A stretch of DNA of 64,000 bases from Ottelia alismoides (taxonomy: Eukaryota > Streptophyta > Magnoliopsida > Alismatales > Hydrocharitaceae): NCBI GenBank assembly GCA_037367405.1, contig JAZKJV010005773.1:248001-312000 (forward strand), written 5' to 3'. The number at the start of each line of letters is the position of its first letter. Position 1 is the first letter of the stretch. This document shows, in pieces, positions 36,356-47,115 of this stretch. Under the pieces are notes generated by a model that had not been told where the DNA came from, did not search any database, and was given only the letters and a program-made list of their open reading frames with translations. The position numbers and the translations under genes were made by a program.

Positions 36356-36493
36356 TGTGAAAAGGGGAAAATAGAATTGATTAATTGGACTCTCTTATAT
36401 AAGAGAAAAGCCGAAAATTACATAAAGTAGACAGAGAAATATGAAATATGAATAAAGAATAAATAAAAACAATTATCTCAACACTCCCCCTCA
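36356..36493 (-). repeat. 3' LTR (128 bp) and polypurine tract of copia F
   Basis: Starts TGTGAAAAGGGG, contains GGACTCTCTTATATAAGAG, and ends TCTCAACA at 36,483. The polypurine tract on the minus strand is TGAGGGGGAG (36,484-36,493). The LTR is clearly diverged from those of D and E, so F belongs to a related but distinct copia family. Confidence 0.75.
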
Positions 36494-38270
36494 AGCTGGA
36501 GTATATGTGTTTATCATGCTCAACTTAGAACAACAACGATGAAATGAACCTCTAGCAAATGCTTTGGTGAACATTTCTGCAATATGATCTGCTGAAGTAA
36601 CATGAGAAGTGGAGATAAATCCCATATGAATCATATCTTGAGTGCAGGGCGGTCTGGTTGTCGCATTGGAGGTACATGGGAAGTGGCACCTCAATCGTTA
36701 AATCAGTCAAGACGGATCTAACCCACATCATCTATGTTTTGCCTTGTGCCATGGCTCTATACTCTGATTCGATAATAGATCTGGCAACAACCTTATGTTT
36801 CTTACTCTCCCATGAAACAAGTGCCTCGCTACAAAGACAACGAAGCCTGAGGTAGACTTCCTGTCCTTGGAGCATCATGCATAATCTGCATCAGCACATG
36901 TTGTAACTGTAAGGGATGAATATCTACTGAACAAGAGTCTTGCACCTACAAGAGTCTTTAAATTTCTCATAATCATGTAAACATCATCCAAAGTACATGT
37001 TCAGGTGGCTCCATAAACTGACTAACTCTACTCACTGCAAATTATATAGCAGACCTGGTAATGTTGATATATAAAAGCTTCCCCACAAGCTCTCTATATC
37101 GTCTCTTATCAACTTCCTCAGAATCATCGTCATAGTGTTTAACATTAGGATCCATCGGAATAGTGGTAGGCCTACATCCTATCATGTTCATATCTCCTAG
37201 GATATCGGTAACGTACTTCTTTTGTGTCATTACCATGCCACGCCGGGTTCCTTGCAAATTCGAGGTCAAGAAAATAATGAGGATTGTCAAAGTCCTTGGT
37301 TACAAACTATTGTCTAAGGAAATACCTTGCTCACATAAACCAAAATAGCAACATTACCTCTGTGGGATCTCTAAAGAGAGTGATCTGTGGTCGATCTGAC
37401 AAATCATTGTTGTTCAATAAACTTAGAGAGCTTCTGGAGCCAAGCACTCAGATTCTGCTTAAGGCCATAAATAACCTTGTCAAGTCTACAGATCATATGA
37501 GACTCCTCAGCAGTAAAACTTGGAGGTTACCGCAAGTAGACTTCCTCCTACAAGTCACCATACAAGAAAGAATTCTTGAGATCTAAATAAAACAGATGCC
37601 AATTACATACCACAACAACAGAAATAAGAATCCTCAATGTATAATGCCAAGGGATAGGAGAAAATACATCCTGATAATCCATCCCATGTGTCTAGGTGAA
37701 TCCACGAGCGACGAGTCTGGCCTTGTATCTATCCACAGTACAATATGCATGTTGCTTCACCGTAAACACCCACTTGCTCCAAACAACAAATACACCAGGT
37801 GGAGCAGGAATAATACTCCACGTGTCACAAGACTGTAATGCATCTATTTCTTCATCCATAGCAAAACGCCACTGACTAATCTGTAATGCCTCCTGATATG
37901 TTTCGTGGTATATCCATAGCAGATAGTCCAAAAACAAACCTCTGAAACTCCTCTCAGAGACATGAAAGACAAATATAGGAAGCAAGAGGGAACGTAGCAC
38001 ATGTACGCCTCTGCTTCTGTAAAGGAATGGGCTTGTCAATGTCCTCAGCCTCCTCAGTGACCGAGACCAGAGCATCTAAAACCACTTACCCATCATGTTG
38101 TAAATGCAAATCACTAGCTCCATTAGTAGAAACCAAGTGCTCAGAACATACATGGGGCATGATGGATGATAGAGGAAGCTCATGAGCACGAGGTCGGTAC
38201 GATACTGTAATATACATAGTTAAACTTGTCAAAGAGGATATATAAGCAAAACGTCACATCCAAAATGATG
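36491..38270 (-). pseudogene. Copia F reverse transcriptase, RNase H and linker
   Basis: RT N-terminal motifs are open at 37,692-38,075 (WRFAMDEEIDAL, WVFTVKQHA, RYKARLVARGFT). The RT-RNase H connection is at 37,042-37,290 (MIGCRPTTIPMDPN, ELVGKLLYINITR). The RNase H C-terminus is at 36,491-36,694 (TSADHIAEMFTKAF). The catalytic box near 37,330-37,350 reads YVSK instead of YVDD, so the active-site pair is gone together with nearby residues. Several shifts occur. The element is inactive. Confidence 0.8.
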
Positions 38271-40085
38271 AGTAGAATCCAATACCTTGTAAACCATTTT
38301 ACGGACTGGATTATCTAAACATCAAAATATAATCTTATGGACAGAACAATTGCAGGCAAGTCAACAAAAACAACTAGTTGATACTCATTAAAGTCAAGAG
38401 AGAAACATTTATTCCTTTCGATGTTTCCGTGAAGCAGATTATGGGCCAGGTATAAGTTTCTAGTGTTGTATGTACCCTTTGATGTTCATTATTCAAAACT
38501 CTAACGAAAAACTATAAAGAACCCAAGTGATTTCCCCGTATTGTAGCTGGTGGAAGACCCAGCAGGGTGCAGGGGACTATCTAGATAAATGTCACTTCTT
38601 CACAAGATCCCTTATCCTTTATGGGCCTATGCCAAACAAGAGATAGGCATATTTCCCTTCATATTAAATCATGGAGCAAGCACATGGAATGCACGTCCAT
38701 GTCTTGATTTCCTAACAAGTACACGTGCACCTCAAAGAGAATTAACAAGGGATATAGCAGTAAGCCCCAACGTGGACAAAAAGAGCAAATCCATGACAAT
38801 GGAGTAAAATATTATAATTGCTTTTGCCAACCAGGGATCTAGTTCGGCAGTGGCAAAATTTGGAAGAAAAGCATGAGGAAGACCTATTTTATATTGTACT
38901 AAGTTACTAAAAGGGATACATTGTTGACACATTAAAGCATATGGCAGGAACTAAGATTCTAAATGGATTATCACCAGATTCAGATCTCTTCGTAACCAAT
39001 GTATATGTGAAGCATGTGCCTCTTATTTCCGGAGAAAAAGAAAACTTGGTTGGTAGTGTAATTATGATTGTTTAACTCAACGAGATTAGTTTAGTGTGTA
39101 ATATACCCTGTAAACTGCAAACATATAGGTGCAGGAAGCATACAATTAACAAAACCAAATGATAACAAAGGGAACTCGTCAAATAAAAAGTTTGAAACCA
39201 GGACAATTCAAAGTTGATCAAAGAACATAATCCGATCGAGGAAGAAAATATGAAATCATATTAGGATAAGTACTACAATATCAGAATGAAACTGTTGTGA
39301 TCTGGTTCCTAACACAAGAGCATTTTAAGTGCATCCTAGAGAATAATCATCGCATATCCCTCTCTAAAGGGAGTCAACCATCGCCGCCCCAAGGCCAGTA
39401 GAAGCGAGAATACAATTTCTAGCATCCAAAGATTTCGGGTTCGTAAATTGCATCTTTCATGTGCTGAAAGCAGCACCAGATGCCTAAAATTCACTACTTG
39501 ATGACTTCAAAAACGAACTTTTAAAGGAGTTGTATAGAGAATGAGAAACGGGGGCTCGAATGCGCCTTAGAACTGAGAATCGTGTGGAATCCAACATCAA
39601 TAGGAAAGGGGAACATCGTACCTCAAAAAAGTTCATCACCTCAGTTTCTCCCCCCATGAAGAATGGCGCACTCGGCACTCTACTAACGATGAAGACCAGC
39701 ATACACGGATGACCTCGACCTTCTCTACACGGGAGCAGATTTGGATCGTCGATTTGTCATGCTCCAGCAAGCTCCAGCAACACTCTGGCGAGGAGGAGGG
39801 AGGACGAAGGGGTTGGTCTGGATTTTAGGCATTTTGAGAGAGGGGAGAGGTGGATTTTATGGGTCCAACCCATATTCGGATCTTGGTTCGGATCTAGATT
39901 AAACCAGGATAATGTTTCGCTAAAAAAGTCATAACTTGGGCTCCTGAACTCGAATTTTTACTTTCTTGGACTAGTTAGAAAGGTCTCAAAGAGCTCTGCA
40001 CGATGGAGTTCTCATCAATTTTTTTAGTCACTGGATAAGATCAGTTTTTGAGAAGAAGCTCATGTACAAATTACAAGGGGTCTCA
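38271..40085. other. Foreign 1.8-kb segment in place of the F integrase
   Basis: Comparison with E shows F matching E's linker up to about 38,270 and matching again from about 40,086 (CCATAAGAATGTCCTGAAAC against 43,701 CCTTAAGAATGTCCTAAAAA). The 1.2-kb integrase of E is missing and 1.8 kb of different DNA is present. It holds a 72-codon plus-strand frame (38,589) and a 72-codon minus-strand frame (39,484) without known domains. Text at 39,915-40,020 (AAAGTCATAACTTGGGCTCC, GGAGTTCTCATCAATTT) has the style of a plant LTR. Origin unknown. Confidence 0.5.
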
Positions 40086-40316
40086 TACCATGCCCATAAG
40101 AATGTCCTGAAACACAAGAGAAGACAAATTAAATATGGTACGACAATGTAAATCTTTGGCGATATAACTAATAGATAGTAAATTCATAGAAAAATCATGA
40201 GCATGAAGAATATTTTGTAGGTGCATTGCTGAAGTCAATTGCACCTCCCCTTGTCTAGTAATGGGATAGTGGGTCCCATCTGCTATGACTACAAATTTGT
40301 CTGGCTGAATTGATCT
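40086..40316 (-). pseudogene. Copia F GAG-pre-integrase fragment (left of E)
   Basis: Minus-strand sequence parallel to 43,690-43,930 of E, covering the hydrophobic segment before the integrase zinc region. It is interrupted by E at 40,316 and resumes at 45,561. Broken by stops. Confidence 0.65.
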
Positions 40317-40474
40317 TGTTGGGAAAAATAATATATGTGTTTATTCGTGGAACTCTAAGCTCTCTTATATAGATGAGAGAGACATATGGGTAAATTACAT
40401 AATAAAGACATAAAGAAATAAAATAACCGAAAAGATACATCAGAACATAGAAATATATCTACACTCCCCCTCAA
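40317..40474 (-). repeat. 3' LTR (147 bp) and polypurine tract of copia E
   Basis: TGTTGGGAAAAATAAT ... ATATCTACA, followed on the minus strand by the polypurine tract TTGAGGGGGAG (40,464-40,474). It contains GCTCTCTTATATAG, a candidate TATA region. Confidence 0.9.
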
Positions 40475-40713
40475 GATGGAGCATAGATGTCAATCATGCT
40501 CAGCTTGGACGAACACTTTTGAAATTTCCCCTTGAGTTATGCCTTGGAAAGGATATCTGTTGTTTGCACTCCTGATCTAACTTGAGAGGTAAAAATCAAA
40601 CCTTTCTGGATCATATCTCTAGTATAATGGTAGTCTACCTCAATATGCTTCGTCCTCTCATGGAATGCAGGGTTGTTTGCAATGAATAAGGCATCCTGAT
40701 TATCACATTGTTA

Positions 40714-41307
40714 CTACATGGGTAGAGTAACATCTACATGCAAATTTGCTACCACTGCTCGAACCCACATCATTTTTGTACTTGCTTGCGTCATAGCTCT
40801 ATACTCAGACTCGACACTTGATCTAGCCACAACTATTTGTTTCTTGCTTTTCCAAGAAACTAGAGAACTGCCCACAAATACTGCAAAGCCCAAAATAGAC
40901 TTCCTATTTTTAGGATACCCTACATAGTCAGCATCAGCACGCATAGATACAAAAAGAGTTGCTTCTTTCTTGAAAAGTAATCCTATGCATGGAGAAGATT
41001 TTAGACATCTCAATATCATGTATATAGCGTCCATATGTACTTGCTGAGGTTGCTTCATGAACTGACTCACTCGACTCACTGCAAAAGAGATATCCAGTCT
41101 GGTAATAGTGACATAAAGGAGCTTTCCCACCATCTCTCTATATCTCCTCTTATCAACCTCATATGTAGCATCATCGTATAACTTCATGCTAGGATCCAGT
41201 GGAGTAGTAAATGGTCGATACCCAATCATGCTCTTCTCAACAAGCATGTCTGTAACGTATTTTCTTTGGGTTGTCACAAGACCCTGCGTATTCCTAGAAA
41301 ATTCCAA
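40714..41307 (-). pseudogene. Copia E RT-RNase H connection and RNase H
   Basis: A 197-residue open frame: VTTQRKYVTDMLVEKSMIG, PLDPSMKL, ELMVGKLLYVTITRLDISF-type connection, then RNase H with a VSMRADADYVG-like Asp region and SWKSKKQIVVARSSVESEYR. The frame is uninterrupted here, but RT upstream is shifted at about 41,310. The enzyme degrades template RNA during reverse transcription. D carries the same domain at 15,717-16,190. Confidence 0.85.
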
Positions 41308-41309
41308 CC

Positions 41310-41900
41310 CTACGAAATACCTTAGGGTTCTAGATCATTAGTAACGAACTGACAACCTAGAAGCACTTTTGTCATCTTTATCCCTTGTATATCATCTCTT
41401 GTAACAAGAATATCATCAACATAAACAATGGTACCTCTAGGTATCCTCTGCACAATGAGTGAATGGTCTGCGTTAGACCTCTTGAACCCTTTCTTCTCAA
41501 TCAAATCTAAGATCTTCTGAAACCACACCCTTGGACTTTACTTAAAACCATATATCACCGATGGAGTCTACAAACCTGCTGACACTCCCCCTCAGTAGCA
41601 AACCCCATAGGCTGCTGCTTGTAAACTTCTTCATGTAGATCTCCATACAGAAATGCATTTTTAACATTCAATTGAAACAAAGGCCAATCACGTACCACTG
41701 CTACTGAAAGTAGGATATGTAGTGTAGAACGACAAGCCATTGGAGAAAAAGTATCCAAGTAATCTACATCGTATGTCTGAGTAAAGTCGTGTGCCACTAA
41801 CCTTGCCTTATAGCGATCAAAGTTGCCATCTGCATGATGTTTAACAGTAAACACCTATTTGCAACTGACCACAGATGTCCTAGGAGGAGCATACACTAAA
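41310..41900 (-). pseudogene. Copia E reverse transcriptase
   Basis: The N-terminal part is open at 41,555-41,854 ([51 protein letters not shown] with [12 protein letters not shown]). The catalytic part is at 41,322-41,528 (GFKRSNADHSLIVQR, YVDDILVTRDD). The catalytic Asp pair is kept. The two parts are separated by a shift near 41,540, and three residues before YVDD are missing relative to D. Confidence 0.85.
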
Positions 41901-41918
41901 ACTCCACGTACCACGTGA

Positions 41919-42540
41919 CTACAACGCAACCATTTCTTCCTCCATAGCAAAGCGCCAGCAACTATCCTTTAATGCTTCCTGATAATTCCATGGAATTTCC
42001 ACTGCATTTAGAGCCACTAAAAATCTCTGAAAGTCCCCTGTTAGATGATGAAAGGAGACCTGAGAAGCAAGGGGTAAGAAGCACAAGATCGCTTCTGCTT
42101 GCAAACTGCAATAGGAATATCCAGGTCATTGGGAACCTCCTCCATATGTGGGCTATTCTCCTACAATGATTCCTGCACAGATATATCTCCAGACCTATTG
42201 TTAGAAACCATGTTATCAAAATAAATATGGGGCATACTTGATGACGGGCGATGATCATGAGTCGAAGCACTCTGACGGGTATAAAATTTAAGAATGTTGG
42301 AACAATTGTCACATGCGACTGGGTAGTAGGAGGGGTGGAGGAGGTGGTGATGGTGGTGGAGGTGGTGGCGATAATGGAACCACATGCACAAGAATAGGTG
42401 GTGAATATCTCATAGGAGGAAGTGGCATGTAAACTTCATCATCTGAGTCTGATGAAGCCAACATGTCACCTGTAGGAGAAAAATATATCACATACTCGAA
42501 AAATGTGATATCAACACTTATATAGGATTTTCTACGAAAA
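41919..42540 (-). pseudogene. Integrase-RT linker of copia E
   Basis: Includes a short conserved piece (WRFAMEEEMVAL at about 41,930-41,965), where the RT domain begins, and a proline-rich run at 42,309-42,400. His-rich readings in other frames are shadows. It parallels D at 16,990-17,440. Confidence 0.5.
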
Positions 42541-42542
42541 GG

Positions 42543-43690
42543 CTAATAACATCGATATCCCTTTTGGGTCCTGGAATACCCAACAAACATACATTTGACA
42601 GCTCTAGGAAAGAGCTTGACAAGACCTACAATCAACTGGTGAACAAAAGCAACATAGCCGAACACACGAGGAGTGAGTGAGAATAATTCCTTCTCGGGGA
42701 AAGATATAGAGAAAAGAATTTTCTCACCCAAGACAGATGATGGCATCCGATTCACCAAATAGCATGTTGTAAGAACCGCATCACCCCAAAACGAATGTAG
42801 GGCACGACTCTAAATGAAAAGAGTCTAAGTAGCAACAAGAAGATGACAATTCTTTCTCTCAGCAACACCATTTTGCTGAGAAGTGTAAGCACAAGATGTT
42901 TGATGAATAATCCCGCGTTATGAAAGAAAACATGATAGAGCTCGAGTACGGAATTCCAAAGCATTATCAGCTCGCACAAATTTCACAAAGGTATTGAATA
43001 AATGGATCAATTCAAGGACATAGAATAGTAATGAATGAAGAATGGAATGAAAAAAGGTTTGAAAAAAAATGCAATAACTAGAATTATATTCATATGGATT
43101 TATAGAAAAAATTCCATCATGGATAGTAACTAAAAACAAGATATCGAAATAGTTCTGATGATTCAGTAAGATTATCATTTCTTAGGGTTTTAGTTATTTC
43201 GACCAGATTAATATATTTTAGTGATATTTAGTGATAAAAAAATAAATAATAATTCATTGGTTGATTGTATTTGTACTTCATTAATAAAAGTTTTGATCGC
43301 ATCCCCTTCTTCATACTTATTTTTCAAAAGGAACAACCATGACAACCGAGAAAAATAATCCTCAGCCATAAGACAAAACATGTGTCTCTGGTGATCAGGA
43401 TCACGGCTCGGACCCCAAATGTCTACATTCAAAAAGGGATCTACTGCTCCGACTTTGATGACTAGGAAAAGCAGACCGATGATGCTTTCCCAACTGACAT
43501 ACCTCGCATTGGAAGGAAGAACCAGGTAAAATATGTTGCAACATGTGACACACCTTCTGAAGAGGTAGACGACCAAACCAAAGGTGCCATGTGAATGGAG
43601 AGACTGGTCTAGTTGAATGAGAAGATACGTCTGCATAGGGAGTCCTAACCAGGCGATAAAGGCCACTCTGCTCACGGCCACACCCAATCA
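42543..43690 (-). pseudogene. Copia E GAG-pre-integrase and integrase
   Basis: The zinc-binding part CEVCQLGKHHRSAFP is at about 43,440-43,510. The first catalytic Asp is in AEDYFSRLSWLFLLKNK (about 43,320-43,370). The second is in VRADNALEF (about 42,950-42,980). The Glu is in QNGVAERKN (about 42,855-42,885). All three DDE residues are present, but an insertion of about 260 bp (about 42,994-43,250) splits the core between the first and second Asp, and stops follow. The C-terminal SVLGEKILFS...GYSRTQKGYRCY part is open at 42,543-42,758. Confidence 0.85.
42994..43250. other. About 260-bp insertion in the copia E integrase
   Basis: Copia D has only about 40 bp between the two matching integrase segments, whereas E has about 300 bp. 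The extra sequence is AT-rich (TTTCTTAGGGTTTTAGTTAT near 43,180) and one minus-strand frame stays open through it. It has no terminal repeats that I can see. Organellar origin was considered but cannot be supported. Confidence 0.55.
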
Positions 43691-43934
43691 CTCTATCCTT
43701 AAGAATGTCCTAAAAAACAAGAGACGATGGGTCAAAAATACCTCGGTAGTGCAAATCCTTTGTAATCTGACTAATAGAAAGCAAATTCATAGAGAAATCA
43801 AGAGTATGTAGCACATTCTGTAAACGCATAGAGGGTGTCAAAGTGAACTCTCTTTGTCCTATGATTGGGGAATGAGTCCCATCAGTTATCACAACTGTTC
43901 TCCCTAGAGGAATCTGTCAATATTATGCAAGCTA

Positions 43935-44990
43935 TTATATGTTTCCACATAAATGGTGTGGCATACCAGAGTCCATAATCCACTCTATAATCTCATATCC
44001 ATGACAAGATGTAAAAGCATAAGTACCTGAGATGCTAGATGTAGCAGAGGTACTAGCAGAAGCATAGGCTGCTACATTTGAATAGCCACCTAGAGATGGT
44101 GAAGCAGAAGGAGGCATAATATACCTCAGTCTGGACACAAGGTCATCAAATCGCTGATCTGAAGTAAGAACTTCTAGAGACTCAACCTGTTCCGCTACTC
44201 GGGCCGACGGAGGAAACCCATGCTTGGAATAGCATGTATCCTCTGAATGGCAAATACAATGACAAAACATGCAGGGCTAACGGATTTGACCCCCTCTAAC
44301 ACAGGGTCCACAGCCGTATAAAGTAGATGAGCCTCCTCTGTCTCGAGAGGCTGCCATCATTGAAGAAGTCTGGCCACTAGCAGTAGACGGAACAGTAATC
44401 CTGCTAAACCTGCGGAAAGCTTCATCCATGGGAGGAATTGTAACATCTACTAGAATCTGGGAGTAGACAGCATCATATTCATGATTAAGAGCAACTAGGA
44501 ATACACCAACCATGGTAGCATTCCTATATGTCTTCTGCTGCTCAAGGGTGGCAGTGAGAGGCATGAAACTATGTAGCTTCTCAAACATCCCTCTCAAGGA
44601 TGTATACAACGAATGCAGGGGCCACACATTCTACTTGATAGTGAATATATCATGATGGAGTTGGAGGATCTTAGTCTCATTCCTCACCTGAGAATATGTT
44701 GTTATGAAGGTATCCCACATGGCCTTAGCGGTAGGCTGATGTAACACATCATTGGTGATCTCAATCGTTAATGTACCAGAGAGCCAAACTTTGACATAAT
44801 CGTTGTCTGCCTCCCACGAGTCATTACCATAGTCTTCTCCACTGACTCCTCCTCGGTAAGAATGTGTCTCTTGCCATTTGACTTCATAAGGCTCATGAAC
44901 TGCATAGCCTAGAGCTCATAATTTGTCCCGTCCATTTTGACAATTGGCGTTGGACCTCCGAAAGTGCATGTGGCGGTGACATCTAATTTA
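43935..44990 (-). pseudogene. Copia E gag and protease
   Basis: Gag runs from about 44,990. A UBN2-like part is at 44,277-44,627 (SLRGMFEKLHSFMPLT, FLVALNHEYDAVYSQILVDV, PPMDEAFRRFSRI). A CCHC zinc knuckle spelled CMFCHCICHSEDTC (C-x2-C-x4-H-x4-C, about 44,220-44,265) follows. The protease motif WIMDSGMPHH (about 43,960-43,985) keeps the catalytic Asp, with DSGM for the usual DSGA. Gag packages the RNA and the protease processes the polyprotein. Shifts occur at about 44,275 and 44,640. Confidence 0.85.
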
Positions 44991-44999
44991 TTCTTAGAC

Positions 45000-45415
45000 A
45001 TATATCCGGAGATAGAAGACTAGGGCTATAAATATCAAAGAGTAAATGTCTACACAAACATAGGTGGATTTGGATGCATATGTAGACCTATGCACCCAAA
45101 TCAATCAACCAAACGAAGGGGATGACATCGGCGCATGGAGCTATGGCACGGGTGTGGTGCGCGAGGAGGGGTGCACGCAGGTGAGTGGCTTGCAGAGGTA
45201 ACACATAGACTGATGTCACGCAAGCAGGGATCGGTGGCGCATAGGCAGGGGCTACCCGTGGGTTGGGGCTATGCACAGGAGGAGGCGGTGTACGGGCTGT
45301 GGCAGTGCACGGGCGGGGGCGGCGTGCAGGTGGTGGTGGATGCGGGCGAGGGCTGAAGGTGGGTTAGGGTTTTTGGATATCCAAGTTCTAGTCTAGGACC
45401 TCCACTCCGATACCA
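45000..45415 (-). other. Leader and primer-binding site of copia E
   Basis: The primer site on the minus strand is TGGTATCGGAGTGG (45,415-45,402), an initiator-Met type. The leader is GC-rich at 45,090-45,370. Frames in it show only GC-driven low complexity. Confidence 0.75.
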
Positions 45416-45560
45416 TGTTGGGAAAAATAATAGATGTGTATATTCCTGGAACCCTTGTCTCTCTTATATAAAGGAGAGACCTATGGGTAAACTACATAAG
45501 ATAGACATAAAGAAATAAAATAATCGAAAAGGTACATAGGAACATAGAAATATCTCTACA
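45416..45560 (-). repeat. 5' LTR of copia E (145 bp)
   Basis: TGTTGGGAAAAATAATAG ... ATCTCTACA. Same boundaries as the 3' LTR, with about 18 differences. Confidence 0.9.
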
Positions 45561-46520
45561 GATATGTATACACTAAATTGTCCTCTATCACCACAGAGAT
45601 AGTGTGAAGCTCCAAAGTGCATAATCCACTTTGACAAATCTACTCTGTAAGAGCTAGTAAAAGCATATGCGATACCTGATGTGGATGCAGATGCTGACGC
45701 AACTACCTTTGATGATCATAAAGAAGCAGTAGACGACCGAGTGCATGCATAATCTCTCTCAGTTATGACACAAGCTCATCAAACCTTTGATCAGATGCGA
45801 GAGGAGGAACACTAGCTGGCTGAGTCTGCTCTACAACACGAGCTTAAGCAGGAAACTCATGCTTGGAGTAGCATGTATCGTTAGAATGACCTGGCATGTG
45901 GTAGTAGGTGCACGGTTGAATGAGTCAACTATCCCATCCCCTCCTACGAGTACCATGCCCATGGTATTGTATAGAACCCCCTCTATTACAAGATGCGGCT
46001 ATAGCCTTGGAGGTTAGAGATTGCTGAGTAACATCACCATGCACTATAGAGAGCCTACTCAATCTGTGGTATGCCTCCTCCATTCGAGGTATAGTGGCAT
46101 CAGTAAGAATATATGATCGAGCTACATCATATTCATGATCAAGAAATGCTAGAAAAGCTTAGGTCATCACTGAATATCTGTAAGCTGTGAGCAGTTCTGG
46201 CAAAGCAGTCAAGGGAATGAAACCATGAAGCTTCTCAAACATACCCCTGAGAGAAGTGTAAAGGGTATAGAAAGAATGCCCATTCTGCTTAGACGTGAAG
46301 ATATCATGTTGAAGTTGTAGTATCTTCAACTCATTCTTCTCCTGTGAATAAATGGCGGCAAGGATATCCCACTTCGCATTCGTTGTGGGCTGACTCGAAA
46401 TATCATTGGCTATCTCCACTGACACTGTCCCAGATAGTCAGACATGCACATATATTTCATCTGCCTCCCACGAGGCATTATCCCCAGTCTTGTCACTATG
46501 CTACAGTGACTTTGGAGTTG
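45561..46520 (-). pseudogene. Copia F protease and gag (right of E)
   Basis: The protease motif near 45,610-45,640 reads WIMHFGASHYL: the catalytic Asp of DSGAS is replaced by His and the Ser by Phe. Gag upstream is open at 46,159-46,425 (ILAAIYSQEKNELKILQLQ, SLRGMFEKLHGFIPLT), matching E at 44,560-44,720. Shifts and stops are frequent. Confidence 0.75.
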
Positions 46521-47115
46521 ATTCTATTGTCTGAAATAATGGCAACTAAATTGAAGACTGGGGTTGTAGACAAGAATGAATGCTTCTACGTAGACATACA
46601 AGAAGATGGTTGTTAGTGTAAAATTATACCACAACCTCTTCCATTCGTTATCCGTTAGAGGCCTCTCAGGTTAACTAGGGTGTTTCAGATGATTAAACCA
46701 CACACTAGAAAACCAAAACCAGGCTGAACATTGATTCAAATCGCCTTTTTGGAATGATTTTCAGACGTCGATGAGGGTCAAAAAAGGACCTTTAGGGCAC
46801 CACACGAACGGGATCACATGAGAGGGAGAATAGATACCCTTCACGATGACAGCTGTGGCGTACTGCGACTATCGGTGTTACTGTTAAGTGACACCAGCGG
46901 TAGAGGCGATATCCTACCACTGATGTTGCTGCTACGAGACCTCTAGAGTGGCGGTGGCGGCATCCTTGGGCTGTTGTTGCCTATCGAGAGAGAGGGAAAT
47001 GACATTGGCAACATTCGGCTAATACCAAATCACGTAAGGGGCACATCCCTTTAGGGATTTAGTGGGGAGGGAATCTAGGTGTTGAGTGGAAAATCTTCGA
47101 GGAGTGATAATTATT
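46521..47115 (-). other. Probable leader of copia F
   Basis: GC-richer non-coding sequence on the 5' side of gag, as in D and E. No primer site is reached before element B's LTR begins at 47,116. Confidence 0.45.

Larger units (their letters stand above)
40317..45560 (-). mobile_element. Copia element E, full length, decayed
   Basis: Complete with two LTRs (40,317-40,463 and 45,416-45,560), polypurine tract, RNase H, RT, linker, integrase, protease, gag and primer site in copia order on the minus strand. Flanks GATCT and GATAT make a 5-bp target duplication with one mismatch. By eye the LTRs differ at about 18 of 145 positions plus a 2-bp indel, so the insertion is old. It sits inside copia F. 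Confidence 0.9.
36356..47115 (-). mobile_element. Copia element F (host of E, cut by B)
   Basis: The 3' LTR (36,356-36,483), polypurine tract, RNase H/RT (36,491-37,840) and linker lie left of element E. The GAG-pre-integrase part at 40,086-40,316 continues directly at 45,561 after E, followed by protease, gag and leader to 47,115. There element B's LTR begins and F's 5' LTR is not reached. The integrase region is replaced by 1.8 kb of unrelated DNA (38,271-40,085). Confidence 0.75.

Noticed and set aside
38589..38932. Short frames considered as a host gene inside copia F
   Set aside because: About 70 codons, no recognisable domain and no splice pattern; reported only as foreign DNA of unknown origin.
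42918..43178. 86-codon frame in the copia E insertion considered as a plastid gene piece
   Set aside because: It is AT-rich and plastid-like in composition, but I could not match it to any plastid protein.
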